From Methylocaldum sp. 14B (lineage in GTDB: Bacteria > Pseudomonadota > Gammaproteobacteria > Methylococcales > Methylococcaceae): DNA of 64,000 nt. The notes below the pieces were generated by a model, which saw only the letters and a program-made list of their open reading frames with translations, had not been told where the DNA came from and did no database searches. Below are positions 55,414 through 64,000 of the stretch, one piece after another. Each line of letters begins with the position of its first letter. The stretch's first letter is position 1. Location: contig NZ_MSCV01000008.1 of assembly GCF_002005105.1 (NCBI RefSeq), positions 62,001-126,000 of the forward strand, written 5' to 3'. A program made the position numbers and the translations under genes.

Positions 55414-57153
55414 TTAACGTACCAACCGCTCCAAGCGGCGCAGAATCCCGTCGGGTTCGGCCACCGCCATGCCGGCGATGGCATCGGCACGCGCCTGAGT
55501 GTCCGCGACCGCGTAGATTCGCAGTTCGTCGGCATTGCCGGAAGGCCGCAGATGGGCCACATCCCCGTTGCCGAATCGTATGCGTACCCCGTCGATGAAA
55601 TTCAGGGTCGTAATGGCGCCGAAACCGAGATCTGCCGTGAAGAAACCGGTGAGTTCCCGCCGAATCGCATCGAGTTTAGGAATTCCCACATCCGCGGTTT
55701 CGAGTTTCCGGCCGTCTGCACTCAGCACCGAGGTACCGTCGGGCGAGAACCGAACTTCGCCGATGGCTGGCTCGGAAGGCGAGAAACGTTTGACGATCTC
55801 GAGGCCGACCGATCTCGGAAACTGCTTGAGCAGTGCGGCGCGGCTGTAGCGTTTGGGTAATGAAGCGAACAGCTCGGTTAGACCGAGTCCCTGTTCCCGG
55901 CCGGCACAAAGCACGGCGAGAATGGGCAGGACGGCGTCGCGCGTGGGCAGCGCCTTGAGGGTCTTGCCGTTCCTGAGGATATCCGAGCCGGTCAGAAATC
56001 CGCCATTGGCTTCCCAGCCGCAGACTGCTTTTTTGCCGCGCGCACGCGCGGCTTCCATGCCGGCAATGACGAACGGCGAACCGATGCGCGTCTTGGGTTC
56101 GGTGATGTCCTTGAGTGCGCCTCGGTCTATGCCATCGTTGCAGCTGATCGGCACGACCGCGGCATCTGCCCCCAAATATTCCGCCGTAATCATCCCCACC
56201 AGATCGCCCCCGAAAAAGCGTACGGCGGAGGTTTCGGGATCCACGCCGAGAATCAGCGGACGATCGCTGTCGCCATCGGTGGAGACTACGGCATCGATCC
56301 GGCCGTGTTTCGCCACGGCTTCGTCGAACAGCGTCTGAATAACCGTGAGCTGTTCCGCATTGATGTTTTCGGTATCGATCGGGACGAAGGTTTCGCTGCG
56401 CCCGGCGACGACGACCTCGGCGCCGAGTTCGCGCAGGATTTCGACCACGAGATCCCGTCCCACGGCCGAATGCTGGTACACCAGGAGGCGTAGCCCTTTC
56501 AGCGACTCGGCACCGAAGAAATCCGCATAGCGCTTGATGTAGGCGGTGGCGGCCTCGCCGCTTTCGGCGGAGAGTTCGAGGTGGCCAGCCTTGAACTGCC
56601 CCTGCTCGTCGAACAGGGAATCGGCAAAAGACTGGCCGTATAGCTTTTCCCGCACCTCCCGCACCTTTTCGTTGATGGGCTGCTCATGCTGTTTCAGCAG
56701 TTCCCCGCGCGACGTGTTGGTCTTGTAACCGTTGCGGTCGAAAGGGATGTGGCTGCCCGTCACCATGATGCTGCCCTTGCCGCGCGACACGGCATAGTAG
56801 GTCAGCGCCGGCGTCGGAATGCGGCCGAGATTCACCGGCCTCATGCCGGCGGTGCGGATGGCGCACTCGACGGCCTGGGCAAGTTCTCCGCGCCGAGGTT
56901 CCCCGTCGATGAAGCGGCTGGAACTGGGGCGCAGATCGTAGGCGAAAAAGAAATCCTCGCCGCGCACGATGCCGCCCTCGGCAAGCGGCAACGATTGCAG
57001 GTATTCGAGCTCGGCGAGGGCATTGATGAAGATTTCCAGTTGGCTGAGGTGAATCAGCAGGCCACGGCGCCCGCTGGTTCCGAATTGTAGTGTTTGCGGC
57101 TCATGCTCCAGCCGCGAACGAAGCGATTCTTCTCGAGGAATAACGGATGTCAT
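55414..57153 (-). CDS. Phosphohexomutase (phosphoglucomutase/phosphomannomutase family)
   Basis: A 579-residue alpha-D-phosphohexomutase that interconverts hexose 1- and 6-phosphates. LQFGTSGRRG is the N-terminal motif. The phosphoserine loop reads TGSHIP (S134) instead of the usual TASHNP. The metal loop DGDSDR is at 293-298, and CGWEANGG is the sugar-binding loop. The protein is longer than typical bacterial enzymes (about 460) through inserts near residues 160-200. It may supply sugars for the glycan cluster or for glycogen (glgC lies 6 kb away). Substrate preference unknown. Confidence 0.88.
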   Translation of the reverse strand: MTSVIPREESLRSRLEHEPQTLQFGTSGRRGLLIHLSQLEIFINALAELEYLQSLPLAEGGIVRGEDFFFAYDLRPSSSRFIDGEPRRGELAQAVECAIRTAGMRPVNLGRIPTPALTYYAVSRGKGSIMVTGSHIPFDRNGYKTNTSRGELLKQHEQPINEKVREVREKLYGQSFADSLFDEQGQFKAGHLELSAESGEAATAYIKRYADFFGAESLKGLRLLVYQHSAVGRDLVVEILRELGAEVVVAGRSETFVPIDTENINAEQLTVIQTLFDEAVAKHGRIDAVVSTDGDSDRPLILGVDPETSAVRFFGGDLVGMITAEYLGADAAVVPISCNDGIDRGALKDITEPKTRIGSPFVIAGMEAARARGKKAVCGWEANGGFLTGSDILRNGKTLKALPTRDAVLPILAVLCAGREQGLGLTELFASLPKRYSRAALLKQFPRSVGLEIVKRFSPSEPAIGEVRFSPDGTSVLSADGRKLETADVGIPKLDAIRRELTGFFTADLGFGAITTLNFIDGVRIRFGNGDVAHLRPSGNADELRIYAVADTQARADAIAGMAVAEPDGILRRLERLVR

Positions 57154-57441
57154 GTTGGGCAGGTGTGTCCATGGTTCGAATATCGCCTAAGTGTTCCATC
57201 AACCGGGCGACTGGGCAAGCCGAGCGCAGATCCGACCGGGGAGAACGACGGACTTTGAAAAACTGGTCACAGGCTGATTTCAAACCAAATCGAAACCACC
57301 GCCCCGGATTCGACCGAAACGAGCGTCTCATCCTTCGCCGGCATCCTTTGTGTTAACCTGTCCGCGGCCCAATGCTAAGACCGACGAAAAACCGGTTGGC
57401 GCTCCGATGGACAGGCCGACCGTATCACAGAGGAGTCCGCC

Positions 57442-58695
57442 ATGGCATCTTTTGATCTCGAATGGATACGTTCCCAGTTCCCGGCACTCGCTCAAGGCAT
57501 CGGCAGCCAGCGCCTCGTTTTCTTCGATGGACCCGGCGGAACCCAAGTGCCTCAATCGGTGATGGATGCCATGAGCCGCTATCTGGCAACATCCAACGCC
57601 AATGCGCATGGCGCTTTCGTCACCAGCCGGCGGACCGATGAGCTGATCGCCTCGGCTCGCTCCGCAGTCGCGGATTTTTTGGGTTGCAGTGCCGATGAAG
57701 TGATCTTCGGCGCCAATATGACCACGCTCGCCTTCGCTTTCAGCCGAGCCATAGGGCGCAGCTTGAAGCCCGGCGACGAAATCGTCGTGACGCGGCTAGA
57801 CCACTACGCGAATGTTTCCCCCTGGTACGCGTTGGAAGAAGTCGGCGCGGTGGTTCGTGTCGTCGATATCCATTTGGAAGACTGTACACTCGACATGAGC
57901 GACCTGGAGCGGCAGCTCAGCGAGCGGACCCGCGTGGTCGCGATCGGATATGCTTCCAACGCGGTCGGCACCGTCAACGACGTTGCTAAAGCGGTACGTC
58001 TGGCCCATGCGGTCGGCGCGCTGGTTTTCGTCGATGCGGTTCACTACGCACCGCACGGCCCGATCGACGTACGCGCTCTCGATTGCGATTTTCTCGCTTG
58101 TTCCGCCTACAAATTTTTTGGTCCGCATGTCGGCATCCTGTTCGGCAAACGCGAGCATCTCGCCCGCTTTCGGCCTTACAAAGTGCAACCGGCTCCGGAT
58201 GAAGTCCCTTCGTGCTGGGAAACCGGAACCCTGAATCACGAAGGCTTGGCCGGGCTGATTGCGACGATCGATTATTTGGCGGAACTCGGCCGGCGTGTTT
58301 CGTCTTCCCCAGAAAACCGCCGCGACGCCTTGATCGTGGCGATGGAAGCAAGCCGGCGATACGAGCGTGGCCTGTCCGAACGCTTGATTCAGGACCTGTT
58401 GCAAATAACCGGCCTGAAGCTTTATGGCATAACTGACCCTGCTCGCTTCGACTGGCGAACGCCGACCGTTGCCATAACCCTAGCCGGCCACACGCCCTAT
58501 GCGGTCGCCGAACGATTGGGCGATCGCGGCATCTTCACCTGGCACGGCAATTTCTATGCGCTCGGCCTTACCGAAAAATTGGGCGTCGAATCGACGGGCG
58601 GCCTGCTGCGAATCGGGCTTTTGGCCTACAACACCTTCGACGAGATCGATTGTTTGTTGAATGCGCTGGACGAAATCAGCGCCGCTTCGGCCTGA
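57442..58695 (+). CDS. Cysteine desulfurase-like class V aminotransferase
   Basis: A 417-residue PLP enzyme of the VC1184-like branch of cysteine desulfurase relatives. VFFDGPGGTQVPQSV is the N-terminal motif. D198 (VFVDAVHYAPHG) pairs with the cofactor and K224 (CSAYKFFGPHVG) forms the Schiff base. The catalytic cysteine loop of true IscS/SufS enzymes is not evident near residue 360, so desulfurase activity is doubtful. GGAG lies 10 bases before the ATG. It is divergent from the phosphohexomutase over 288 bases that show no other feature. Confidence 0.87.
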   Translation: MASFDLEWIRSQFPALAQGIGSQRLVFFDGPGGTQVPQSVMDAMSRYLATSNANAHGAFVTSRRTDELIASARSAVADFLGCSADEVIFGANMTTLAFAFSRAIGRSLKPGDEIVVTRLDHYANVSPWYALEEVGAVVRVVDIHLEDCTLDMSDLERQLSERTRVVAIGYASNAVGTVNDVAKAVRLAHAVGALVFVDAVHYAPHGPIDVRALDCDFLACSAYKFFGPHVGILFGKREHLARFRPYKVQPAPDEVPSCWETGTLNHEGLAGLIATIDYLAELGRRVSSSPENRRDALIVAMEASRRYERGLSERLIQDLLQITGLKLYGITDPARFDWRTPTVAITLAGHTPYAVAERLGDRGIFTWHGNFYALGLTEKLGVESTGGLLRIGLLAYNTFDEIDCLLNALDEISAASA

Positions 58696-58718
58696 AGCGG
58701 CCGAAGCGGCACTTTTTA
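58681..58718 (+). terminator. Intrinsic terminator overlapping the aminotransferase stop codon
   Basis: GCCGCTTCGGCC (58681-58692) pairs perfectly with GGCCGAAGCGGC (58699-58710), loop TGAAGC, followed by ACTTTTTATT. The stop codon TGA (58693-58695) lies in the loop, so the 5' arm is coding sequence. This is the clearest rho-independent terminator in the window. Confidence 0.85.
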
Positions 58719-58871
58719 TTTCCTGGTCAGCGTATCGTTCCGCCATTGCCGGTATGCGGGGCGATTTCTAAAACGATCCCGCGATATCGCCGATTGCTGT
58801 TTAGGACGGAATCTTCCCGGCCGTTTGCACAGCGATCACCGTTCGCGATCAAAGGTGCCGCTCCATCGACC

Positions 58872-59987
58872 CTATCGTCGCCGCTGTCCGTCCGTAGCGC
58901 CGTCGTCGTCGCCTTCATCATTATCGTGATCGTTGCCGCCGTCGGTCGGCGTAGCGACGGCTACCCCTGTCGGCTCCACGATATTCGGATCGGTAATGGA
59001 AGTCAGCAAGGCGCCGGTGTCGGCGTCGTACACGTTCAGGGCGTTGGCGAAGTATTCCGGGACGTACAGCTTGGTCCTGTTCGGATGCAGTGCCATTTGA
59101 TCCATCCCGTAGAATCCGAACGTCACCGAAATTGGAATCGACAACTGCGGCCTGGCGCCCAATTCCGCTGTCGCGGCCTTATAAGAGAAAACATCCACGA
59201 AACCGTCGTAGCTGCTTCTGGCAAAAACCCGGTCCCCGGCCGGATCGACGAAGCCCGAAATTCCGAAGTTCCCGGATAGGGCGCTTGTATTGACTCGCTT
59301 CAACCCCGGCACCGTAAACGAGGTTATATCGCCGGACAAAGTGGTGACGACGAGACCCGAGCGACCGTCCGGGGCGCAAAAGACGTTGTTGGGTTCGTCA
59401 TTGAGAGACAAGACCTCGCCGGTATCCGTTAAGGCGCCGTCGCCATCGATCGTCAGCCGGCGCACCGTCCCGCTGGTAGAGGTCGCCAGCACCGAACCGT
59501 CGCGGCAGATATCCACCGAATTGGTGTCGGAGTCCACCGATAAGGTTTGGATTTCGCGCTGGGCGGCGATATCGATGACCGAAATCGGTTGAACGGCGTT
59601 GCCATCGGACGCCACCAAATATTTGCCGTCGGGGCTGATCGACAGATCCTCGCCAAAATTGGAGATGCGAATCGGATTGGTGCCCTCGGCAAGGCGGGGA
59701 GGAGATGCGGTCAAGTCGATGACGGAAACTTCATTATTGAAGTTGGTCACAAAACCCCGTTTCTGATCCGGCGTGATGAGCACATCGCCGATGGTGCCCG
59801 GAGGTATGGGCACCGTTCCCAGCACGCTATCGGTGTCCGCATCGAATACCGTGACCGTGGATTCGGTGTTATCCGCCACCATACCGAGAGTCCTGGCGGA
59901 AACCGCGGGCGACTGTAAGGCCAAGGCCATGACCGCGCCATTGAGTACCGCCATCAGGCGCATCCTTTTTCCGTAATCGTTTGTCAT
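58872..59987 (-). CDS. Secreted YncE-like beta-propeller protein with acidic tail
   Basis: A 371-residue exported protein. Signal peptide about residues 1-31 (ALQSPAVSA). Repeated units such as GMVADNTESTVTVFDADTDSVLGTVPI and AVQPISVIDIAAQREIQTLSVD mark a seven-bladed YVTN/YncE-type beta-propeller. The last 30 residues are rich in Asp, Gly and Glu and end in three arginines, which may bind Ca2+. GGGATGG lies upstream of the ATG. Role unknown; such propellers often bind partners or serve in redox or surface proteins. Confidence 0.82.
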   Translation of the reverse strand: MTNDYGKRMRLMAVLNGAVMALALQSPAVSARTLGMVADNTESTVTVFDADTDSVLGTVPIPPGTIGDVLITPDQKRGFVTNFNNEVSVIDLTASPPRLAEGTNPIRISNFGEDLSISPDGKYLVASDGNAVQPISVIDIAAQREIQTLSVDSDTNSVDICRDGSVLATSTSGTVRRLTIDGDGALTDTGEVLSLNDEPNNVFCAPDGRSGLVVTTLSGDITSFTVPGLKRVNTSALSGNFGISGFVDPAGDRVFARSSYDGFVDVFSYKAATAELGARPQLSIPISVTFGFYGMDQMALHPNRTKLYVPEYFANALNVYDADTGALLTSITDPNIVEPTGVAVATPTDGGNDHDNDEGDDDGATDGQRRR

Positions 59988-60496
59988 GATTATCCATCCC
60001 TGTCGATGTGAGAGACAGCCGCCGTTTATGCGGCCTCCAAGTCCACGCTGCCGCTATGGCGAGACGATCCCCGATAGAAACGCCTATCCGGCACGGCCTC
60101 GCAGCCGACACACGAAGTTCGGTCGGAGAAAAAGATGTAAAACCTTTAGACAGGTTTTGCATCGGACCATTCGCATCGGACCCGAGAATTTGCGTAGAGT
60201 GCCCGTACCTTGCGGTAGACACATCTTCCAGGCAGTATGGACACCAGCGCTCTTAGGGAAGCTCTATCGTTTCGCTGGTTTTCAGGCACGACGCTGGCGT
60301 CTGTATGCGGGACGGAACGAATCGCAAACGGGCTTTGAACTTAGAGCATGACAATCGCTCTATGGGGCAATGCTGTTTGAATTACAACAAACATGTTCTC
60401 TGCGATAGTTGAGCAGCGCGGCCGGGGTAATCACGCTATGCGTCTGACAGTGCGGTTTGGGAGACACAGCGCCGCGCTGTTTGCGGTTTCCAGGGA
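59988..60496. other. Intergenic region between propeller and sensor kinase genes
   Basis: About 510 bases between divergently transcribed genes. The first 100 bases hold the propeller-gene promoter region. I see no repeat of the 24-bp type, no tRNA and no convincing frame: short ones at 59986-60351 are out of context and lack ribosome-binding sites. A CTTAGAGCATGACAATCGCTC stretch near 60337 is not paired to anything. Confidence 0.4.
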
Positions 60497-63085
60497 ATGA
60501 ACATGGACATCGCCGTGGCCGTTCGAAAAGACCTGGGACAGACTTGCCGACCCACCGTTCGGGTGCATCCGAAAGCCGGTTTCGGACTGAACTCGGCGGC
60601 GTGGTTTCGGCGGTGGCTCGTACCGTGGAGCGTGCGACTAACGCTCTTCCTGTGCTTGATCGTGCCCTGCTTGGTCCGGGCCGAGCCGGATCGTCCTCTC
60701 GTTGTCGGATCGGAGATCGGCTTTCCGCCCTATGCCGATGTCGATGCCGAGGGCCGACCGACCGGCTTCGCCGTCGAGCTGTTCGCCGCGGCGGCTGCGG
60801 CGGTGGATATTCCCGTCACTTTCCGTCCGGGCCGATGGGACACCATCTGGCAAGCCTTAAAGGCGGGCGAACTAGATGCTCTGCCCCTGGCCGCACGCAT
60901 CGACGAACGTGAAGGGCAAGTGGAATTCACCCGGCCGCATACCATCGGATACGACAGTTTCTTTGTCCGCAAGGATCGTCCGCACATTCATGCCGTCGGC
61001 CAGGCCCGCGGCCTGAGCATCATCGTCTTGCGCTCGGATGCCGCTCACCAGGCCCTCGTCAGCCGCGGCTTCACCCATCAACTGGTGATCGTCGACAATC
61101 TGGCCGACGGCTTTCGTCTGTTGGCATCGGGGCAGCACGACGCGGTGCTGGCGCCGAGGCTGCAGGGAGACATGCTGGTGCAGACGAGCGGGCTCGCCGG
61201 AGTCATCGAAGCCGGTCCGCTGCTCAGGGATTACCGGCGGGAGTTCTGCTTTGCCGTGCGCAAGGGCCATACCGAACTGCGCGACCGTCTCGACCAGGGT
61301 CTGGCCATCGTCAAGGCGAACGGGGAGTACGATCGGCTTTACAGGAAATGGCTGGGCATCTACGAAACCCCGACGTTTCCGGTCAAACACGTCGCCTGGG
61401 GCGCGGGAGCGATCGCCGTCCTGCTCGCGCTCCTGGGCCTTTGGACCAGACAACTGCGCCGGCAGGTGGCGCTCCGCACCGCGGAACTGGGCCGGGCCGT
61501 CGCGGCCGTGCAGGCGGAACGCGAGCGGCTGCATGACGTGCTGCAGGCGCTTCCGGTTTCCGTGGTATTGCTGTCGCGAGACTACCGGATCGTGTTCGCC
61601 AATCGCTTCTTCGAACAGCGCTACGGCAAGGCATTCGGGCGGCGCTGCCACGACTACCTGTTCAACCGCGCCGAGCCTTGCGAGGTCTGTGAGACTTTCA
61701 AGGTCCTGAAGACGGACGCGCCTCTGGATTGGGAGTGGACCGGCCCGGACGGTTACGACTACCAGATTCACGATTTTCCGTTTACCGACACGGATGGTTC
61801 TCCGATGATCATGGAGGTCGGCATCGATGTCACCGAGATCAATCGGGCCAAGCAGGCCCTGAGGGAAGCCAATGCGTCGCTGGAACAGCGCGTCGCCGAG
61901 CGCACGGCCGAACTGGAGGCGGCACGACGGGAAGCGGAGGAGGCACGCGACCTCTTGCACGTAACCATGGACAATGCCCCGGCCCTGATGTCCTATATCG
62001 ATGCCGACGGCCGATACCGCCGCGTCAACAAGGCCTATGAGCAATGGTTCGGTTACGGCTGTAAAGAGATGTATGGGCGTCGTATCTGGGATGTCCACGG
62101 CGAAGCCGCGTGGCAGTCCCTCGCTCCTTATGTCGAGAGGGCTCTGACGGGAGAACGGGTCGCTTTCGAAATTCCGGTGTCCTACGCCGAAGGCGGAAAG
62201 CGCTGGATTCACGCCACGTACTCCCCGGATCTCGATGCGGCAGGGCGGGTCCGAGGATTCGTGGCGCACGTGGTCGACATCACCGAGCGCAAACAGGCCG
62301 AAGATGCGTTACGCGAAACCGACCGGCGCAAGGACGAATTCCTGGCCATGCTCGCCCATGAACTCCGAAATCCCCTGGCGCCGATCCGCAACGCCGTTCA
62401 AATCATGCGCAGGCTGGGGGCGGCGGATGCCAAGCTGCCATGGGCGCGAGACGTGATCGATCGCCAGGTCGAGCACTTGACCCGGCTGGTGGACGATCTC
62501 CTGGATGTCTCCCGGATCAGCCGCGGGAAGATCGAACTCAAGAAAGAACCGCTTGCCCTGGCCGATATCGTGCAGCGGGCGGTGGAGACCAGTCGGCCGC
62601 TGATCGAGGCCCGTCGGCATCGATTCGCCGTGCATCTTCCGCCGGAACCGGTCAGCGTCGAGGGCGACCTGGTCCGTCTGGCGCAGTCGGTGTCGAATCT
62701 GCTCAACAATGCCGCCAAGTACACGGACGAAGGGGGGCAGATCACTCTGACCGTCGAGCCGTCCGAATGCGATGTCACGATTCGGGTCCGCGACACCGGC
62801 CGCGGCATCGATCCCGCGCAGGCAGCCAGCCTGTTCGACCTGTTTTATCAGGTGGATCACACCCTCGACCGGGCCGAAGGAGGCCTTGGGATCGGCCTCT
62901 GCCTGGTGAAACGCCTGGTGGCGATGCACGGCGGCGACGTATGGGCTTTAAGCGAGGGACTGGGTAAGGGTAGCGAGTTTGCGATCCGCCTGCCGCGCTT
63001 GCCGGAATACCCGGCGGTTCATCCTCTTGCCGTTCGGGGCGGCGCCGGCGAGCGGCGGATCTCGCTGCTTGGGCCGTCATCTTGA
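60497..63085 (+). CDS. Sensor histidine kinase with periplasmic binding-protein domain
   Basis: An 862-residue membrane sensor. An N-terminal signal anchor (about 45-60) is followed by a periplasmic bacterial extracellular solute-binding (SBP_bac_3) domain (about 68-290), a membrane helix (about 295-317), two PAS domains (about 345-450 and 490-610), HisKA with the phosphohistidine at about residue 621 (LAHELRNPLAP) and an HATPase with NNAAKYT, DTGRGI and GLGIGLCLV. The first PAS has clustered cysteines (CHDYLF...CEVCE). No receiver domain or response regulator gene is nearby. Ligand unknown. Confidence 0.9.
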   Translation: MNMDIAVAVRKDLGQTCRPTVRVHPKAGFGLNSAAWFRRWLVPWSVRLTLFLCLIVPCLVRAEPDRPLVVGSEIGFPPYADVDAEGRPTGFAVELFAAAAAAVDIPVTFRPGRWDTIWQALKAGELDALPLAARIDEREGQVEFTRPHTIGYDSFFVRKDRPHIHAVGQARGLSIIVLRSDAAHQALVSRGFTHQLVIVDNLADGFRLLASGQHDAVLAPRLQGDMLVQTSGLAGVIEAGPLLRDYRREFCFAVRKGHTELRDRLDQGLAIVKANGEYDRLYRKWLGIYETPTFPVKHVAWGAGAIAVLLALLGLWTRQLRRQVALRTAELGRAVAAVQAERERLHDVLQALPVSVVLLSRDYRIVFANRFFEQRYGKAFGRRCHDYLFNRAEPCEVCETFKVLKTDAPLDWEWTGPDGYDYQIHDFPFTDTDGSPMIMEVGIDVTEINRAKQALREANASLEQRVAERTAELEAARREAEEARDLLHVTMDNAPALMSYIDADGRYRRVNKAYEQWFGYGCKEMYGRRIWDVHGEAAWQSLAPYVERALTGERVAFEIPVSYAEGGKRWIHATYSPDLDAAGRVRGFVAHVVDITERKQAEDALRETDRRKDEFLAMLAHELRNPLAPIRNAVQIMRRLGAADAKLPWARDVIDRQVEHLTRLVDDLLDVSRISRGKIELKKEPLALADIVQRAVETSRPLIEARRHRFAVHLPPEPVSVEGDLVRLAQSVSNLLNNAAKYTDEGGQITLTVEPSECDVTIRVRDTGRGIDPAQAASLFDLFYQVDHTLDRAEGGLGIGLCLVKRLVAMHGGDVWALSEGLGKGSEFAIRLPRLPEYPAVHPLAVRGGAGERRISLLGPSS

Positions 63086-63174
63086 GGTCGGGACGTAAGG
63101 CTTGCAATCGCCCTACGGCCAGTATCCGGTGCGGGTTGTTCGCGCCGGAAAGCCGGAGCGTTCCGGCCGGTCGG

Positions 63175-64000
63175 TCAATAGACCGAAGCCGGTCCGCGCT
63201 TGCCTTTCGGTACGATGGTGATCCGGGGCGGGGATGCCGGACTTTGGTTCTTGTCGAGATATCGTCCGTCGCCGATGACGGAACCGGGCGGAATGATGTT
63301 GTAGCGATCGACGATGGTCCGGCGAAGTTTCGAGCCCCGGCCGATGACGGTGTAATCCATGATGATGCACTCGTCGATATCCGCGTCCGGCTCGACGATC
63401 ACTTCGCGCCGAATCACCGAACGGTTGATCCTGGCGCCCCGGATAATGGTGCCCGCGCCGAGAATGCTGTTCCGGACTTCGCCGTCGATGATGCGGGTGT
63501 CCGGGCCGAGATAATTGTCGGAATAGATCGGCCAGCTCGGATTGAAAATTTCAAAGCGCGGCTCCTCGCCCAGCATATCCATATGGGCCGCGAAATAAGC
63601 GTCGATCGTGCCGACATCGCGCCAGTAAGGCTGCTCTTCGTACGGTTTGATTCCGGGGACCTGGTTCAAGGCGAAATCGTAAACGCACACCTTATGCGTG
63701 TGGATCAGCCGCGGCAGGACGTCCCGCCCGAAATCCTGTTCGCTGCACGGCCGAATGGCTTTGAGCGTGTCGATCAATACCTCGGTGCTGAAGATGTAAT
63801 TGCCCATGGACGCGAGCGCTCTCCGGGGATTGCCGGGCATCGGCCTCGGACTGGCCGGTTTTTCCTCGAACTCCGCCACCCGCCCGGCATGATCGGGACG
63901 GATGATGCCGAAGGCCGAGCATTGCTCCAGCGGCATGGGCAGAGCGGCGACGGTGACATCCGCGTGTTGATCGAGATGAAAGCGGACCATTTGATTGATG
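63175..64000 (-). CDS. glgC: Glucose-1-phosphate adenylyltransferase (partial, C-terminal part)
   Basis: ADP-glucose pyrophosphorylase, the glycogen-committing enzyme. The visible 275 residues start inside the catalytic domain (INQMVRFHLDQHADVTVAALPM) and include AEFEEKPASPRPMPGNP, MGNYIFSTEVLIDTL, PYWRDVGTIDAYFAAHMD and the left-handed beta-helix (NSILGAGTIIRGARINRSVI). The tail VPKGKRGPASVY is short. The gene runs off the right edge, so about 150 N-terminal residues are missing. It is convergent with the sensor kinase. Confidence 0.93.
   Translation of the reverse strand, partial: INQMVRFHLDQHADVTVAALPMPLEQCSAFGIIRPDHAGRVAEFEEKPASPRPMPGNPRRALASMGNYIFSTEVLIDTLKAIRPCSEQDFGRDVLPRLIHTHKVCVYDFALNQVPGIKPYEEQPYWRDVGTIDAYFAAHMDMLGEEPRFEIFNPSWPIYSDNYLGPDTRIIDGEVRNSILGAGTIIRGARINRSVIRREVIVEPDADIDECIIMDYTVIGRGSKLRRTIVDRYNIIPPGSVIGDGRYLDKNQSPASPPRITIVPKGKRGPASVY

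Overview
The window reads as one ordinary chromosomal segment of a GC-rich gammaproteobacterium. The best taxonomic marker is the sdhE-cptA(ygfX) pair behind sdhCDAB, a gammaproteobacterial arrangement. The short palindromic intergenic repeats, the multiheme cytochrome and the many stress genes would fit a Methylococcales-type methanotroph. No methane or methanol oxidation gene is present, so that placement is a guess. I see no rRNA, tRNA, CRISPR array, prophage or transposase gene.

Region by region: (1) 0-7 kb holds housekeeping genes: cysZ, mtaB, an SpmA/SpmB-type membrane protein, ftsK, trxB and a rubredoxin. (2) 7.2-10.8 kb is a tandem pair of dynamin-like membrane GTPases. (3) 10.8-22.8 kb is an envelope/periplasm block: an element with terminal inverted repeats, an AlgE-like porin, an octaheme cytochrome fused to HEAT and TPR repeats, three secreted sulfatases, and an orphan tungstate-type binding protein. 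(4) 22.9-28.6 kb is a mixed accessory stretch: small stress membrane protein, unknown secreted protein, amino-acid permease, SRPBCC protein, a large hairpin repeat, then a GNAT and a UPF0158 gene that look like integron-cassette remnants. (5) 28.7-39.7 kb is a minus-strand glycoconjugate cluster: three sugar-nucleotide SDRs, a dehydrogenase, a Gfo/Idh oxidoreductase and four glycosyltransferases. (6) 40.3-49.2 kb is a stress island of small envelope and ferritin-like genes, SDRs, a CBS protein, YihY and CsbD. (7) 49.4-53.8 kb is a complete succinate dehydrogenase operon with three accessory genes (SdhAF4-like, SdhE, CptA). (8) 54.2-64 kb holds a 2OG-Fe dioxygenase, a phosphohexomutase, a cysteine desulfurase-like protein, a beta-propeller protein, a sensor histidine kinase and the C-terminal part of GlgC.

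The most notable signals lie between the genes. Two nearly identical 150-bp multi-hairpin elements (35572-35722 and 55173-55322) sit in inverted orientation about 20 kb apart. They start TTATTAA, end TTAATAA and carry five internal hairpins. I interpret them as solitary HEARO/omega-RNA-type elements (the RNA partner of IscB-family nucleases) without an adjacent nuclease gene. A second family, a 24-bp palindromic unit present about 16 times, occurs in alternating orientation like BIMEs and shows compensatory base changes in its stem. A 120-nt nested hairpin separates sdhB from sdhE and may modulate assembly-factor expression.
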